A DNA stretch of 64,000 bases from Polytrichum commune (GCA_950295325.1 OX485809.1:41449081-41513080); one strand, 5' to 3'. Shown: positions 1 through 11,958, numbered from the stretch's first letter. Made by a program: numbers and translations. The notes: generated from the letters alone by a model not told the origin.

Positions 1-1055
1 AAACTCGCTCGAATCCAACGTCCAGCCCCCTAGAATGCGCCCAAAATAGAATTGTAATCCTCGCACAGAAGGTCCATTGCCAGTGCCTCAATCGCTCTGC
101 AGGTCAGACGCGGCACGGACTCGTCCAAGCGCGCCGTCCATTAATCGCGTGCTCCAAACTTGGAAGCTGGATTATAAAATCTGTACCGATTCTGAATTCA
201 CCGCCCAAATTCTACCCTCTTGAACCAATTCTGACGTACAGATGATGCGCTCTGGAGTCTGTAGCAGGGAACAGGGAGATCCGACATCTAGTGTAAAATA
301 AGCCGAGTGAAATTGATAAATTAATGGTGTAGTTTTAGTATTCTAGGCCGTATAGCCGAAGGAAAAAATAAGTGTATAAAAATAAGTGTATAGGAAATTA
401 ACCGGTTCTGTAAAGTTGATGACAGTTTTCATCCCTTCTCATTCAAGAGCGGGCGGATATTAGCTGCCCACACCATCTCCCACCGGTTTTTGGTTGGGTC
501 GTTCAAGGGTATCTCCGGTTACAACTGGCTATCCCTCACCTTACCTTGAATCCTTCATTTGTCTCTTTCTATTGTTAAGGGTTTACATGCGCAGTGCCGC
601 GGCGGGTCTGCACAAAAGATATCATCCCCATTCCTTTTTGAGTGTTGCTATGTGTTTTGCAGCGTTTATTTGATGTTTAAGGGCGCTGATATCATATTTT
701 TTAGTGCCCATATGATGTTTTTGGTTGTTGTTTTCATGTATTATTGAGGGTGTTTCATATTTTCATACTTGAATACCTCTGATTTCTTTCAAAATATGAT
801 TTGAAATGATATTTTATCATACGTAGTAATCAAAGTTGAAATAATGTGCAAATTGCCTTAAATTGAATATGTAAACCAATTTCTTATTTTATTTGTCAGT
901 TTTGTAACCAGTTGCTTATAGAAACTTAGGGAAATGACCGGGAAGCCAAACAACCATTAGGTTTTTCACTGAATTGAGTTAATAAGCTTAGGCATCAACC
1001 GAGTGAGCATAGACAACCACCGAATGACATGCGGAAAGAGAGATAAAAATCCCAG
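1..1055. other. No gene recognised
   Basis: AT-rich flank left of the piggyBac element. Only short open frames starting at non-ATG codons are present, none resembling a known protein. No RNA gene or repeat was recognised. Confidence 0.5.
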
Positions 1056-1340
1056 TCAACTGTTCACTGGTCTGTAGGACCATGGCAGGCTCTTCACCAC
1101 GCGCTTCCGGACATTGATTGCTGCTACTGTAACTTGCAGAAACGGCTTAGAAGAAGGCATCATATACTGTAAATGGATACGTCTACTACAGTCAGGCCCT
1201 GCATAGCTGTGATCCCATTCAACACCCTTCTTAAAAGGGATCAACTCATTGTCAGAAAGGTATAATCTCCATAATCTCAACGCCACAGCTTTTGCCGTTC
1301 TAACAAGTTCTTGCTTGCCCAGAGCTTGGTTAGAATTGAT
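1056..1340 (-). CDS. Possible terminal exon of an unidentified host gene
   Basis: An open frame of about 95 codons on the minus strand ends in TGA at 1056. An acceptor-like CTTCTTAG stands just upstream, so it could be an exon starting near 1340. The product is basic, with W, R and K spread evenly (for example AKAVALRLWRLYLSDNELIP), which looks more protein-like than random translation. I do not recognise the family. It lies 36 bp from the left end of the piggyBac element; if it belongs with the minus-strand frames at 13.2-13.8 kb, the transposon sits in the intron between them. This is inference and could be chance. Confidence 0.25.
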   Translation of the reverse strand: MNSNQALGKQELVRTAKAVALRLWRLYLSDNELIPFKKGVEWDHSYAGPDCSRRIHLQYMMPSSKPFLQVTVAAINVRKRVVKSLPWSYRPVNS

Positions 1341-1379
1341 GATGCTAAGAAGCATTAGATGTAAGGCTCATAGTGTTAA

Positions 1380-1395
1380 CCCTTAAAAGAGGTTG
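1380..1395 (+). repeat. Left terminal inverted repeat of the piggyBac element
   Basis: CCCTTAAAAGAGGTTG, preceded by the target duplication TTAA at 1376-1379. Similarity to the other end stops after these 16 bases. Just inside lies a palindrome, GGCCAATTTGGCC, near 1399-1411. Confidence 0.9.
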
Positions 1396-1916
1396 AAGGC
1401 CAATTTGGCCTACGGTTAACTCTAATCACCTGCTGGTGATCTATCTTCACAGATTCGGCGGTGTCTCCGAACTACGGGTACCTCGGCACTACACGCAGGC
1501 ACCTGTAGGGATTTTCCATGTAATTTTTGGAGTCAGGTGGCGATGTCGGGGACGAGATAAGTGAGGACTTTGGTGTATTTCTATGTATACATGTAGAATA
1601 CTGTGGACGATGAAGCTTTGCGGGGACGGTCCTTCCTGCTGACGCGGCATATTTCTATGTGGCCGTTGGTGACCGCCTCATCCGGTCGGTGTCGTTGGGA
1701 GGACACTCTCGTGTGGCAAAGGAATCGCCATGGGCATTCCCCCGCTTTTGCACCTCCTACCACCTTCTCCTGCACAGGTTTAGGGTTATTGTAGATCTGT
1801 GTCTTCTGATGAGTGCCATCCGGACGTCGTGGCGCCGGCGATTTGGATGTGATAGTGTGGTGGTTACGATTGTGACCACCACGATTGTGGTACTGGGGTG
1901 AAGGGAGAGGGGGGAA

Positions 1917-2439
1917 ATGGAGTCCCTGGTTCAATACAACTTGTTTTCTTTGAGGCGGATTGTCCTTTGCCGATTTGCAATCTGTGGAGCGTCACCTGAG
2001 TTTGTAGGCGCAATTGCATTTCACCGCGTGGACCGCTTCTACATGGAGAAGAGCAACACCACACAGAGCGCTTCCCGCAGTTTCCTCGAGTCAGAATTGC
2101 GTGGGTGGTTCGCTGGGCAGGGGGTTTCAGAGGAGGGCGCAGCGCGGGCTGTGACACTCCTGGATGCGAGCACACTCCTGGCCCAACCACGCCCAAGCCG
2201 GTGGAATCGGAGAGGTGAATTTGGAGTCCAGGAGCGGTGCCGATATTTGTGGTACAGGCACGCCGCACGCATTCTTGGTTGGTGTGAGCGCAGGAGGTTC
2301 CCAGACTCTGTGACGGCCATTCTTCGTACCCACGTTTTTCCCACGCAAGGCGGGAGGCATGAAGCGCCTCGCGAGGATGGCAAGGGGAGAGCGACAGCCA
2401 CTGCACCGATCTCCATCGCCCCCGATCATCACTCCGCAG
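1917..2439 (+). CDS. Candidate first coding exon of the piggyBac transposase gene
   Basis: An open frame runs from ATG 1917 (an alternative in-frame ATG is at 2043) to a donor CCGCAG|GTCTGT after 2439, leaving phase 1. From the second ATG it encodes about 132 residues, rich in R, A and E, with stretches such as LESELRGWFAGQGVSEEG. No known domain is recognised. The phase matches the acceptors at 3395 and 4278, which supports it as an exon upstream of the transposase core. A non-homologous N-terminal extension is plausible for a large transposase, but transcript evidence is absent. Confidence 0.45.
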
Positions 2440-3394
2440 GTCTGTCATCCTGCATATTCACTCCATATGTATGGGGTTGCTTCTATTTGCTGTTGCTCGT
2501 GTTTGCATGGGTTAGGCTAGCGGTCCCGTCGTTGAGTTGTTGTGTGCGAGATGTATGGCGATGTGCAATATCCTCCTCGGTGTGAGCGGCCATGTTGGGC
2601 ATTTGGTTACAACAGATGTGGCAATTCAATCGGGATAAGGATCCCGATTTGTGTTGGCATCTGCCCGCATGAGTGAGGAGTCTCCAGCATTGTTTAGAGT
2701 GGGCTGGGAGTATCCCCCTTGGTATTAGGGGTTCGTTCCAAGGTTTCTGAGGCATTGGATGTGCACATCGTTAGGTGCGTTGCGTAATAACAACGTGTAA
2801 CTCGGATGCGCTAGAGGCCTCCAAATATGCGTTGTGGAAAAGTTTAGAGTTTGATCTACTGTGCCACCAAACTTGCTTCACGGTGAACCTCAGTCGTGTG
2901 TGAATCATGATTGGGCTTTCATCACATCGGTCTGCGGGGAAATCTCTACCTTATATGCCCGCCCGGGGTTTAGATGGTTACGGCGGTGATTCCATCTGTG
3001 GAATATATTAGGTTCACGGTTTATCTGTCTCACACTTCGTCCAAACAGAGTCTTCCACCTATCTATCAGACTAGCCAAATACTAACATAGCAAACCATGT
3101 GTGTTGGACATTGCGGAAATGTTGTAGTTTGATGTGATGTGCGTGATAATCACAGATGTTGGAAGATACTCAATATGGGAACGGACTGGCTCTCTATTGT
3201 AAACAAAGTTTTTTTTGTGTGTACCGACACTCTCATTCTGTACCCCTTCCACGCCTACGCAGTATATACAGTTCCCCGTGTTGCTAATTCTTTCGGCGAC
3301 CTCCTTGGGCTTGGTCCGCTTTGGGTTCGTTTTTGAACCTGATAGTAAAAGGGGGGGGGAGTTGACTATTCTACGTCATGTGATTGGTGTGCAG

Positions 3395-3484
3395 GAGATA
3401 GCCCAAGCGGGAGTGTGCCTTCTTGTTCCGGCACCAGAGAGCAGAAGTCCCCTCTTCAAGCGGAGAGTGACTCGGCAGACCACG
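3395..3484 (+). CDS. Duplicated 90-bp exon, copy A (piggyBac transposase gene)
   Basis: Flanked by GTGTGCAG at the acceptor and CACG|GTACTT at the donor. It is phase 1 on both sides, so it can be inserted or skipped without breaking the frame. It encodes a serine/acid-rich linker ending KSPLQAESDSADHG. Copy B at 4278-4367 has the same length, phase and splice sites and ends KSTVEAESDSAEQG. No domain is recognised; a disordered linker is likely. Confidence 0.5.
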
Positions 3485-4277
3485 GTACTTTTATTTATTC
3501 CACCTTCATTTGTCGTGCACACATCGCACACAGCCATATGCTTGTTATGCTGTCACTGGAATTTGCAGAGGGCACCCGAATCGATGTGTCACGGGGAATC
3601 ACGGTCCTATAATGAATCGGGATTTCGCTTCCTGGTGTTTGTCTGGCTGTCGAATGTTTGTCCTGGATTTCGAGGTCACGCTGTGGTCATCAATCTTTGT
3701 GGGTTCATGGAAACTCGGATCACATGGCATACTCCCCTTATGAAAGTATTGCCCACCATTTCTAACCCATAGTATGTTTTATGGTTAGGACAAGTAGACC
3801 GCCCAGAAATACTCCATGCTCCATTACATAGATTACCTTACATGATATGGAAGGGTTTTAGATGCTTACTATGGTGAGGACATATGTAGCTAATATTGGG
3901 TTCACGGTTAGTCTGTCACACACTTCGTGCTGACCGAGTCTTGCGCCTATCTATCAGACTAGCCAATTTCTGATATAGCAACCCATGTGTGTTGGGCTCT
4001 GCGGAAATGTTGTAGTTTGATGTCGGCTTGCGTGATAATCGATGATATTGGTGGGTCCTCTATACGTGGTGGGTCTTGTATCTATTGTTGCCAATGCTTC
4101 TTTCCAGTAGCCGCACTCTGATTATGTGACCTTTCCAGGCGCTCGCAGTATATACAATTTCGTCTGTTGCTAAGGCTTTGGGCGACCTCCTTGGGCTGGG
4201 TCCGCCTTGAAACTGTTTTTGGGGATGGGCGAGGGGGGGGGGAGCTGATTATTTCCTGTCGTGTGGTTACTGTCCAG

Positions 4278-4367
4278 GAGATAGGCGACGCGGAAGTATG
4301 CCTTCCTCTCCCGGCACCCATTCACAGAAGTCCACCGTTGAAGCGGAGAGTGACTCGGCAGAGCAAG
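4278..4367 (+). CDS. Duplicated 90-bp exon, copy B (piggyBac transposase gene)
   Basis: Acceptor CTGTCCAG, donor CAAG|GTACTTTC, phase 1 on both sides. The frame shared with copy A (AESDSA near the end) is the one that stays open and similar in both copies. This supports real coding use, or at least coding use before duplication. Confidence 0.5.
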
Positions 4368-4451
4368 GTACTTTCTATAAATTCCACCTGCATTTGTCGT
4401 GCACACATCGCACACAGTCTCATGCGTAGTCTGCTGCCACTGAATTTGTAG

Positions 4452-4599
4452 AGGGCACCCAAATCGGTTCAAAAGAATGTTGTCGTGGAACACCTTCCAG
4501 GGGCGGTTGGATGCGGGCGTGTTGGTCCAGGCCGGTGGGAAGGAGAACGTCAACCCAACACCGGAGTCATCACAGTCTCAGAAGGTCACATCGAAGAAA
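4452..4599 (+). CDS. Candidate transposase exon with uncertain start
   Basis: One frame stays open up to a strong donor, AAGAAA|GTAAGT, after 4599, and encodes polar residues such as KENVNPTPESSQSQKVTSKK. It leaves phase 0 and fits the acceptor at 4752. An acceptor TTTGTAG ends at 4451, but that junction does not match the phase left by the 4278-4367 exon. The true 5' edge may therefore differ, or this may be an alternative first exon with the ATG near 4485. Confidence 0.35.
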
Positions 4600-4751
4600 G
4601 TAAGTCGTCTTCTTGCCTGACCTGAGTTTATGTGTGCGCTGCAGACAGCTTGACGCTTCCTGGTTACCATGTTCCCGACGATGAAATTATTGTCGGCGTT
4701 CTGTTCTCCTATTCACCGCGTTTGTGGGTGGTTGTGCCTCCGTTGCTGCAG

Positions 4752-5049
4752 GTTCAGGAAGTGGATGCGGCGCAGGACGTCGATGTGGCCCACTGCACGC
4801 AGCCCCCCTTCCCGCATGCGCCCACAGGATTGAAACGCCTGAAGAAGGACCTGCAATGCAAGGCTCCCGCAGAGGGGGGGGGGGGTTCTACACCAAGACC
4901 TCAAATGACATCTGCATCGAAGAAGGTGACAACCTTGGGGATAGGATTGGCGGCACTGCCGACCATGCAGCAGACGCCCATGCCGGCGTGTAGTCAGGGA
5001 AACGAGCTCGGACCTCCGCCCCCTGACTCGACTCCGGCACGCCAACGTG
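4752..5049 (+). CDS. Transposase exon, disordered linker region
   Basis: Acceptor TTGCTGCAG and donor CAACGTG|GTAAGT. The 298-nt exon starts in phase 0 and ends in phase 1, exactly what the next exon at 5164 needs. It encodes a proline/serine/lysine-rich stretch (APTGLKRLKKDLQ, then LGPPPPDSTPARQRG) with no recognised domain. It contains a run of 12 G at about 4874-4885, a likely slippage spot that keeps the frame open here. Confidence 0.6.
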
Positions 5050-5163
5050 GTAAGTATTGCCTGTATGGTCTATGGTCTGGGGCTGTATTCGTTTAGGAGT
5101 GGTTGTGCACGTTGACGCAACAAGTGTAACATGCTGATTGTTGACACTCTTGGTGTTGCATAG

Positions 5164-7994
5164 GTGGGCAGCGGGCTCCAAGTGGAAGACATACAAGGGA
5201 GGAGAAAGGCAAGGTGGTGCGCTCCAAGCCTCGCAGGCCGCGTGCTTGGCTGCCACCATCACTGCAACCTAACATCACCGACGGGGTTCGCACACGGGGT
5301 CTGGCGGCCCAAGTGGCAGAGTATGAGCAACAATTGGTTAACGACGACGCTATCTGCGAGGTCCTGGCCGATTATGATGGGTGTGAGGGCCTGGAAGAAT
5401 TTTTGGCGCCTGAAGGGCAGCACTCCGTTGGCAGCATGGATACCTTAAACGTCAATCTATGGGAGTCTGTCTTCCGCGACGATGCTTGGAGGACTTCAGC
5501 GCCTATTTCAAAGCGCACGGGCTTTGGAGCTACGCATCCCGGCGGTTCGTTGGAGAGGCCAGTGCTTCTTGAGGTCGGTGTTATGCCGGACCGCTTCACC
5601 GGGACATATGTGCACTGGAGTTGCAGGCGGGTTGGCTGGGCAGTTCTTGTCCCTAATAGATTCCTCTCTGAGCTTTCATTCCACACTGGCGACACACCTT
5701 CTTGGACGCAGGGAGATGTCATTGGCGAGGGTGTGCATGCCGCGACCGGGAAGAGGATGGTATTGTGCGATCTTGGAGGATACGATACTGAGTGCCACCT
5801 GGACGAGGATAGTGTCAGAGTTGCAGATGGCCCGCATGTACGCGCCTACGGGAGCGAGGGAGGGCACGGCTATGGCTGGTGGAAGAGGCAGCATTGTTTC
5901 AGCCCTGTACCTGACTCGGTGGGAGTTTTTGGGGTGGCAGTTGAAGGACTTAGTGAAACCGAGCTTTTAGGGGGATCTACCGAGCTTTTAGGGGGGTCAG
6001 CAAGCGGTGTGGGGAGTGGGATGGGGCCAGGCCTAACGGAACATGTGTCGGAAAACACCGAAGTGCAAGCACTGCCCGGACAGCTAGGAGGGTGCCCCAT
6101 CACGGATTACGAGGCCCCATCCGATACCGAGGGGGTCGATGGCACGCAAGACTCGACAGCCAGGGATACGTTTCCGAAGGTAAGTGTTGGGCTGCTAGAA
6201 TATCTACTCTGCTCTAACACATCTGTGCACACAACCGGTGATATGGAAATGGAAATGGGGCTGATGGAGGCGGACTCTAGTGGTGACGAGTGGCTTCTAG
6301 ATTTCTGCGATACCTTAGAGAGCTCGGACTCGGACTTCGATGTTGATAATTTGGATGAAACTGATAATCCCGCACCTGGCTTGGAAAGTTGGTGCATGAC
6401 ACCGGATTCATTCACTCCCGTACACATGGAGTGTGATCAACTTGCTGCATACTACAGGAAGGAGTCCTGGAATTCCGCAAGTGTGGACTTTGTTAGAAGC
6501 CGTGACAACTTCACCGGCCCTACTCCAGGTTTGAAGGCCCCTATACCCTCAGGAATTCCAGAGCCACATGATGCTTTTTACTTGTACTGGACTGATGCTA
6601 CTGTGGATCGAATTGTGGTTGAGACCAACAGATATGCGAGGGCCATTCTGCCTCCAGTGGAGAATGAGTTGCCACGCACTAAGGGTGGACGGCTATGGAA
6701 GGATGTGAATCGAGCCGACATCCGGGGGTGGTTGGGAATTTGTATCCTCATGGGCTGCAAGCGTCTCCCAAGCGTGAGGCAATATTGGATGCGCAGTCAA
6801 CCCTTCTTGTATTGTCGACTTATCTCGTCCATCATGTCGCTCGGGAGGTGGGAACAAATCATGCGTTGTTTGCATTTAGTGGATAACAACACTATAGTGA
6901 GGGATGTGAATGACCCGCTGTTTGATAGGATTGCCAAGACAAGATGGCTGGTCGAAATGTTTGTAAACGTTTCGAAAGATATTTATAATCTGGAGAGGGA
7001 GATAACTGTGGACGAATGCGTCATCCCCTACAAAGGCCGTTATTGTTTCATCAGGCAATTCATGCCGGACAAGCCCGTGAGGTTTGGGATTAAGGTGTGG
7101 TTGTTGGCAAGCTCAAAGAGCAGGTTTGTGTGGCAGATGGAGGTGTATTTCGGGGAGGGAACAGGTGCAGGTCCGCACGGTTTGGGCTACCACGTGGTCG
7201 AGCGGATGGTGAGGGGTCTGGAACACCGGGGCCATTGTTTGGTAATCGACAATTTCTTTGCAAGTGTGAACCTCTTCCATGAGCTCATGTGCAAGGGGAT
7301 ATGGGCTACGGGTACCGTGCGCCGAACCAGTAAGAATCTGCCCGGTAGACTCTACCGGGATCCTGACAACAATGTGAGGGGATCCATGATTATCTGGAAT
7401 CACATCCATCGACAGATGGGTGTTGTGTCTTGGCAAGACAAGAAGTTGGTGACATTGCTGAGCACTGCAGCCGCACCCTGGGAGCCTAACAGCAAGGTGC
7501 TTCGAAGAATACCTGGACTTCAGGGCCAGTTGGTGGTACCTTCGTCACCCATGCACCGGCAATATGTCGAGTACATGCGCGGAGTCGATGTGATGGATCA
7601 GCTCCGTGGCAACTATTCTTCACAGCTCCGGTGCCACAAGTGGTGGGTGAAGATTTTTCACCTCATCGTGGACCAAACGATGGTGAACTCATATGTCACA
7701 TGGGTCAAGCAGATTGAGGACCTCGGATTGCCCGTGACCTCACACCTTGCCTTCAAGATCGCCGTCGGCAAGCACCTCGCTACAGAAGCAATACTGTTAC
7801 GCCAAATGCAGCAAGTCCCTCTTCAGCGTAGAGCTCGGCACCCCCACCCTGTGCACACACTACGGCGGTCCAAATTGAAACGACAATGTGTGATCTGTGG
7901 CCGTGTCCAAAAGTGGTACTGCTGTACCTGTGGCAACAAGTGGATGTGCCCGGAATCCTGTTACCAGACACACCACGAGAGGTTATATGCTTAG
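5164..7994 (+). CDS. piggyBac transposase, main exon
   Basis: The acceptor GTTGCATAG joins in phase to the previous exon; there is no ATG at the start of the open frame, so it is an internal exon. Numbering from 5214, residues 1-400 are mostly low-complexity and acidic, with a possible small Tudor-like fold near 165-205 (GDVIGEG...DEDSVRV; inference). Residues about 445-830 form the DDE_Tnp_1_7 core, which carries out TTAA-specific cut-and-paste transposition. The catalytic aspartates are D600 (ITVDECVIPYKGR), D679 (CLVIDNFFASVNLF) and D792 (GVDVMDQLRGNY). The C-terminus is a cysteine-rich zinc-binding domain (CVICG...CCTCGNKWMCPESC) ending at 926. The frame has no stops, so it is likely functional. 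An AAG|GTAAGT inside it at 6180 may mark a short optional intron. Confidence 0.92.
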
Positions 7995-10838
7995 GGATGC
8001 TTGTGGCATGCAAAACATGTCTGAGAAGTGCCATGTGTGACAGGAGGGAGCGTCGCGGCGGATTTGTGTGGAGACGCGTCTGGGTCTGGGCGTGGGCGTG
8101 GACTCCGCGAAGAGCCATTGCGGTCAGTCGTCTCCACCCCGACACCGGCGTCGATCGCTCTGAGTGTCCTCAATCTGAACCCATCTTGGCGTCCGATGCG
8201 TCGGAGTCATCAGAATGTTTGTTGGACAGTTGCATCACCCAGCAGAGGCAGGGTTAGGTTGTGTTCGAAGCAGCCTGCTCGTGGAAGCACACGCACCTGT
8301 GAACGGTTGGGAACAGACGCCCAAGTTTTTGTTGTAATATTGGCGTTTCGGGATTCCCTTAGGCAACTGGACGGCCTTGGTGACTGAACTACTGGACTCA
8401 CTGGCCTACTTTTCTCTGCAGCACGAGATACATGGGTCAGGCACAATTTTGGAACTCACCGACGGAGTCCCTAAACCTTTGTCACGACCCTGACATAGGC
8501 CGTCTTCTATGTTTGTAAATGTTAAACACTGTAAATGCTGCGTCTCGTGGTCTGTTGTTGCCGTTTCCTCTGTTTTTGGGCATCTAGAGTCTGGAGTGGG
8601 CTATATTGCATTCTGTCCATGGCATGAGCCTTGTGCTGTACTCAGGCCGTTTACCCGGTGGACTGGTGTTTGTCTGGCTCGTGAATAACTCTCTATCACT
8701 AATTTCGTGGCCCTGCAATTTCAGTGCAGGTAAAATACATGTAGCATGCCGTCTCCAGATTTCCTTCCTGGTTGCAGCGAGGATGTGCCGGGCTCTTTGG
8801 ACGGGAGTGGGTTGTGGTGAATGTGATAGACGCAGAGGATTTGTATACCAATTCAGGACGATTCAATTGGGTATTTCAGTCAGTGAAAGTTGTGCACAGG
8901 GTGCAGCCATAATTTGGGAATTCTTTGTGACAGATATGTGCAGGTGTAGATTGTCTGCGGGGAAATGTCACAATTTGAGTGGAGCTCCAATTGAGGTATT
9001 GGGGGTTTTCCAAGCAGCGCTTAGGCAAGGCTGAGCTGCATCCACTTCGACAATTCGGGCTTCCCAATATATATGGTAAATGTGTATCATCTGGATAATA
9101 ACACTCAGATACCTTTTACCTGGAATTTGCCACAATTGCCTGAGCATACTGTTAATCACAATTGGTGCGGTGGGACAGCGTCCATCCGGAAGAGGAGTGT
9201 ATGCACGAGGGGACGCTGTGAAGTGTATGTGACAGCGATGGTGAGCGCCCTGTATCCCTGGTTATAGGTTTACACTGATTACCCATTTTACAAGTCTGTG
9301 TTTCAATCGCCCATTCAATCTGCAAGACCATAATGTCGCATCTTAGATTGTCTCTGTTCATTGCTTTATCGAACCTGCGGACTGGGAGTATATCCGGGGA
9401 GGGTCATTTAGGGTTAAGGCAGATCGAAGTCTGCACCTGCAAAGAGGCCGTCTTCACCAGCGCGGAGGTTGCTTGTTACAGAGGGCTTGCGAACAGGCCA
9501 TTGCCGACTGTAAGCGAAACCCTAAACCCTAACTCGCACAGGTGACGATTCAATTGACCTGGTGTTCATCCACTCTTTGTAAACAGCTCGCGCTCCACAT
9601 ATCGCACACACCAACCGCAATCATGCTGCGAGACCGAGGCGGATGGAGATATTGCCGAAATAGGGGCAGGTCGGTGCGAAGTGGTTGTTTGCGAAGTGTA
9701 GCAGGCAAGCAATTTCCCTCAAATCGGCTGATTAGAGTTGCCCTTAGTGTAGATTTAAATTTAGAACATGTCAATGTTTGTCGAGCACTATACAGGGACG
9801 GGGTGTTTGGATGATGTGACGCGACCTGGTATTGTGGGCGGGTGTGCGTGATGATCTTACGATCGGCCGTGATCATGCGGCATTGGGTCCATTGCAGGTG
9901 TGACAGCATGTGATAGTGTGTGGAGCTCGTAGGGGCTTCAATTTAGTGCAAGGTATGTCATCCACTTCCCTGTATTACGACTTCCCGGTTTCCCATTTCG
10001 CACCTTATTAGCTCTCCATAACTTCTGATTGCCGGAGGATCTTCATGATGAGTTGACATTACATGAAGGAGGTAGTTGAAATCAAAGATGGTACCTGGAC
10101 GTTTTGCAAACAGACAGATGGCGTTGGTAGTCACGATTATGTAATTAGTGAGTCGTGAGCTTGTTGGTGACACCAAGTTCGCAGCCGGTCTTGGGTTCCA
10201 AAGGGTATTCTAGCGTTTAGTGCCAAATGGAAGAAATTTTCAGATATACTCCTGGCAAGGAAGACCCTGGTGAGAACACGAGGATGACAACTCATGTTGA
10301 AACAGAGTCACGAAGGAGAGACGGTCCTGGGCTACGCTCTATGTTGGCTTTACTATTTCAATTTGCGTAATTACTGGCTGGGCGATCCTTGCGGTAGACA
10401 AAAACGAGTGGTCGTTATCCTGCAGGGCATGTAGCTCAATTCGGCTCTCTCCAGGAGTGTGACCCTCCGAGTACCCGCAGAGAGCACTGAAGGAGTAATA
10501 ATTAGGACCCCGGCATCAACGCTCCACCATCATGGTGGCAGACCATGATGGTTGAAGTGGCCGGAAACGTATGATGGTCCCGTTTGCCGATCTGATTCTG
10601 CCATAATTCCAATCCCTAAGGGGCGTACTTCGACCACGTGCTAACCCTGGCTTATAGCTCCAGAACCTGGAGTAGCCGCACTTTGATCACTTTGAGAGCT
10701 TTGATCACACAATCCTGCATACTGTACTCTGTGTGCCTCCCGCGACGTGCAGGTGATTGCGTATCAGTTGCCTGCGGTATAGGGTCGTCGGGGACGCTCC
10801 AACCACTACGGCCATTCAACATCCACACTCATCCTTAC
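7995..10838 (+). other. Non-coding spacer inside the piggyBac element
   Basis: Lies between the transposase stop and the B3 gene. Open frames here lack homology and conserved spacing. It probably contains the transposase 3' UTR and the promoter of the B3 gene. The only recognised motif is a telomere-like AAACCCTAAACCCTAA at 9516-9533. The inverted motif CCATCATGGTGG...CCATGATGG lies near 10527-10551. Confidence 0.5.
9516..9533 (+). repeat. Short telomere-like repeat (TTTAGGG type)
   Basis: AAACCCTAAACCCTAA, two and a bit units of the plant telomere motif. As a single copy it may be a telo-box regulatory element or chance. It lies 1.3 kb upstream of the B3 gene. Confidence 0.4.
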
Positions 10839-11958
10839 ATGGTGGATCCATGGCTGGCGCTGGAGGTGGTTCGGGAGATGGACGAACTCAGAGCTCGTTT
10901 CTTCGCGCTCACTCTGCTCTCCCCGGCTTCGCGGCACTACCTGGTAAGTTCATTGTATCCGTCTCCTGGAGGTCGAGATCTCCCCCCCCCATTGTGTTCC
11001 TTCCCACTTGTGACCCACATAGTGACTGCTGTGAGGGTATTGACGTTGTTTCCTGGGCGAATTCTCACGGCTGGAAAGGGGGTGGGTTATCACAGGAGAT
11101 TCCAGCGCTGTTCACGGCGGAGACAGGCTGGCCGGGCGAGGATGATTGCGCCCTGGTGACCTCGATCACCTGCCTGAAGGAGTGGCCCCTTTCATTAAGG
11201 CGTGTACCCGATGTATCGCGGGGAATTTCCTTTGTGAGCGTCGGAGGCGGGTGGGAGCAGTTCGTCGAAGAACATAACCTCGGCTACGGAGCAGTCCTCA
11301 CCTTCGAGGTTGTGGACTCCAGGCGTCTTGTGGTCGCACAACACCACCGATGCGCTGAGGAGGATTTGGGCCAGCCACATATGACACTGATGGACACCAC
11401 TGTAGAGCGAGAGTGCCGTGACGCAGAGCCTCCCGCGGCAGACCACATTATCGCGAGACAGCCGAATTTGCTCCCCGACTGCGGGAGCGGCGATCGCCCC
11501 CACTTTCGAAAAACCCTTCGGAAGACGCATATGAAGACAAACGACTCCAGCAGAATTGTGAGTGCGAACCCAAATTGCCGCTCACTGCATGGACACTCTG
11601 TCTGGTAGGTTAGGGTATTTGGAACATGGAATTCATGCTGCTTTGGTAATAGCAAGAATACACAGTCGTCAATTTCCGTGCTTGAAAATTTGAGCTCAGC
11701 ATTTCGTGGGCGTAGGATGTACCAACGGCATTCTGGCGGGCTCACGGACAATCCGGGTTCGATGGCCGCTGGTACACCCTACACGGCCCGAAGTTGCCAT
11801 GCTCCGTGAAGACTTTGGCAAACACGTTTGGAAAGCAGACGACTTGTTCTTTCACAAAGGGATGGTGGCGATTTTGTACCGAGAACGAACTGATGCTCGG
11901 CGACACGGTGATATTCACGAAGATAGGACAGGGGGAGTTCGAGGTGAGGAAGGTATGA
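10839..11958 (+). CDS. Two-B3-domain DNA-binding protein carried by the piggyBac element
   Basis: Three exons join in phase 0: 10839-10943 (ATG; donor CTACCTG|GTAAGT), 11096-11557 (acceptor TTATCACAG; donor AGAATT|GTGAGT) and 11716-11958 (acceptor GGGCGTAG; TGA). The product has 269 residues. The first B3 domain spans about residues 34-125: EIPALF, then EWPLSLRRV, then GGGWEQFVEEHNLGYGAVLTF. A polar linker follows. The second spans about 189-269: IDVPTAFWRAHG, then GRWYTLHGPKL, then KGWWRFCTENELMLGDTVIF. B3 domains are plant-specific DNA-binding folds (ARF, RAV, REM and LAV families); two in tandem resemble the REM type. It lies on the same strand as the transposase and well inside the inverted repeats, so it is cargo. 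A role in binding the element or in altering host expression is inference. An AAG|GTATGA at the end might splice to further sequence. Confidence 0.75.

Larger units (their letters stand above)
3005..4480 (+). repeat. Tandem duplication of about 885 bp inside the piggyBac element
   Basis: The stretch starting near 3005 (TTCACGG...CTATCTATCAGACTAGCCAA) recurs from about 3893 with an offset of 884-889 bp. The similarity continues through the block around 3260/4147 (CGACCTCCTTGGGCT) and the block around 3506/4390 (TTTGTCGTGCACACATCGCA). The copies have diverged by substitutions and small indels. Each copy carries one 90-bp candidate exon (3395-3484 and 4278-4367). Confidence 0.85.

Noticed and set aside
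8606-9034. 142-codon frame in the piggyBac element
   Set aside because: Starts at a non-ATG codon in the track, lacks homology and has no supporting splice context.
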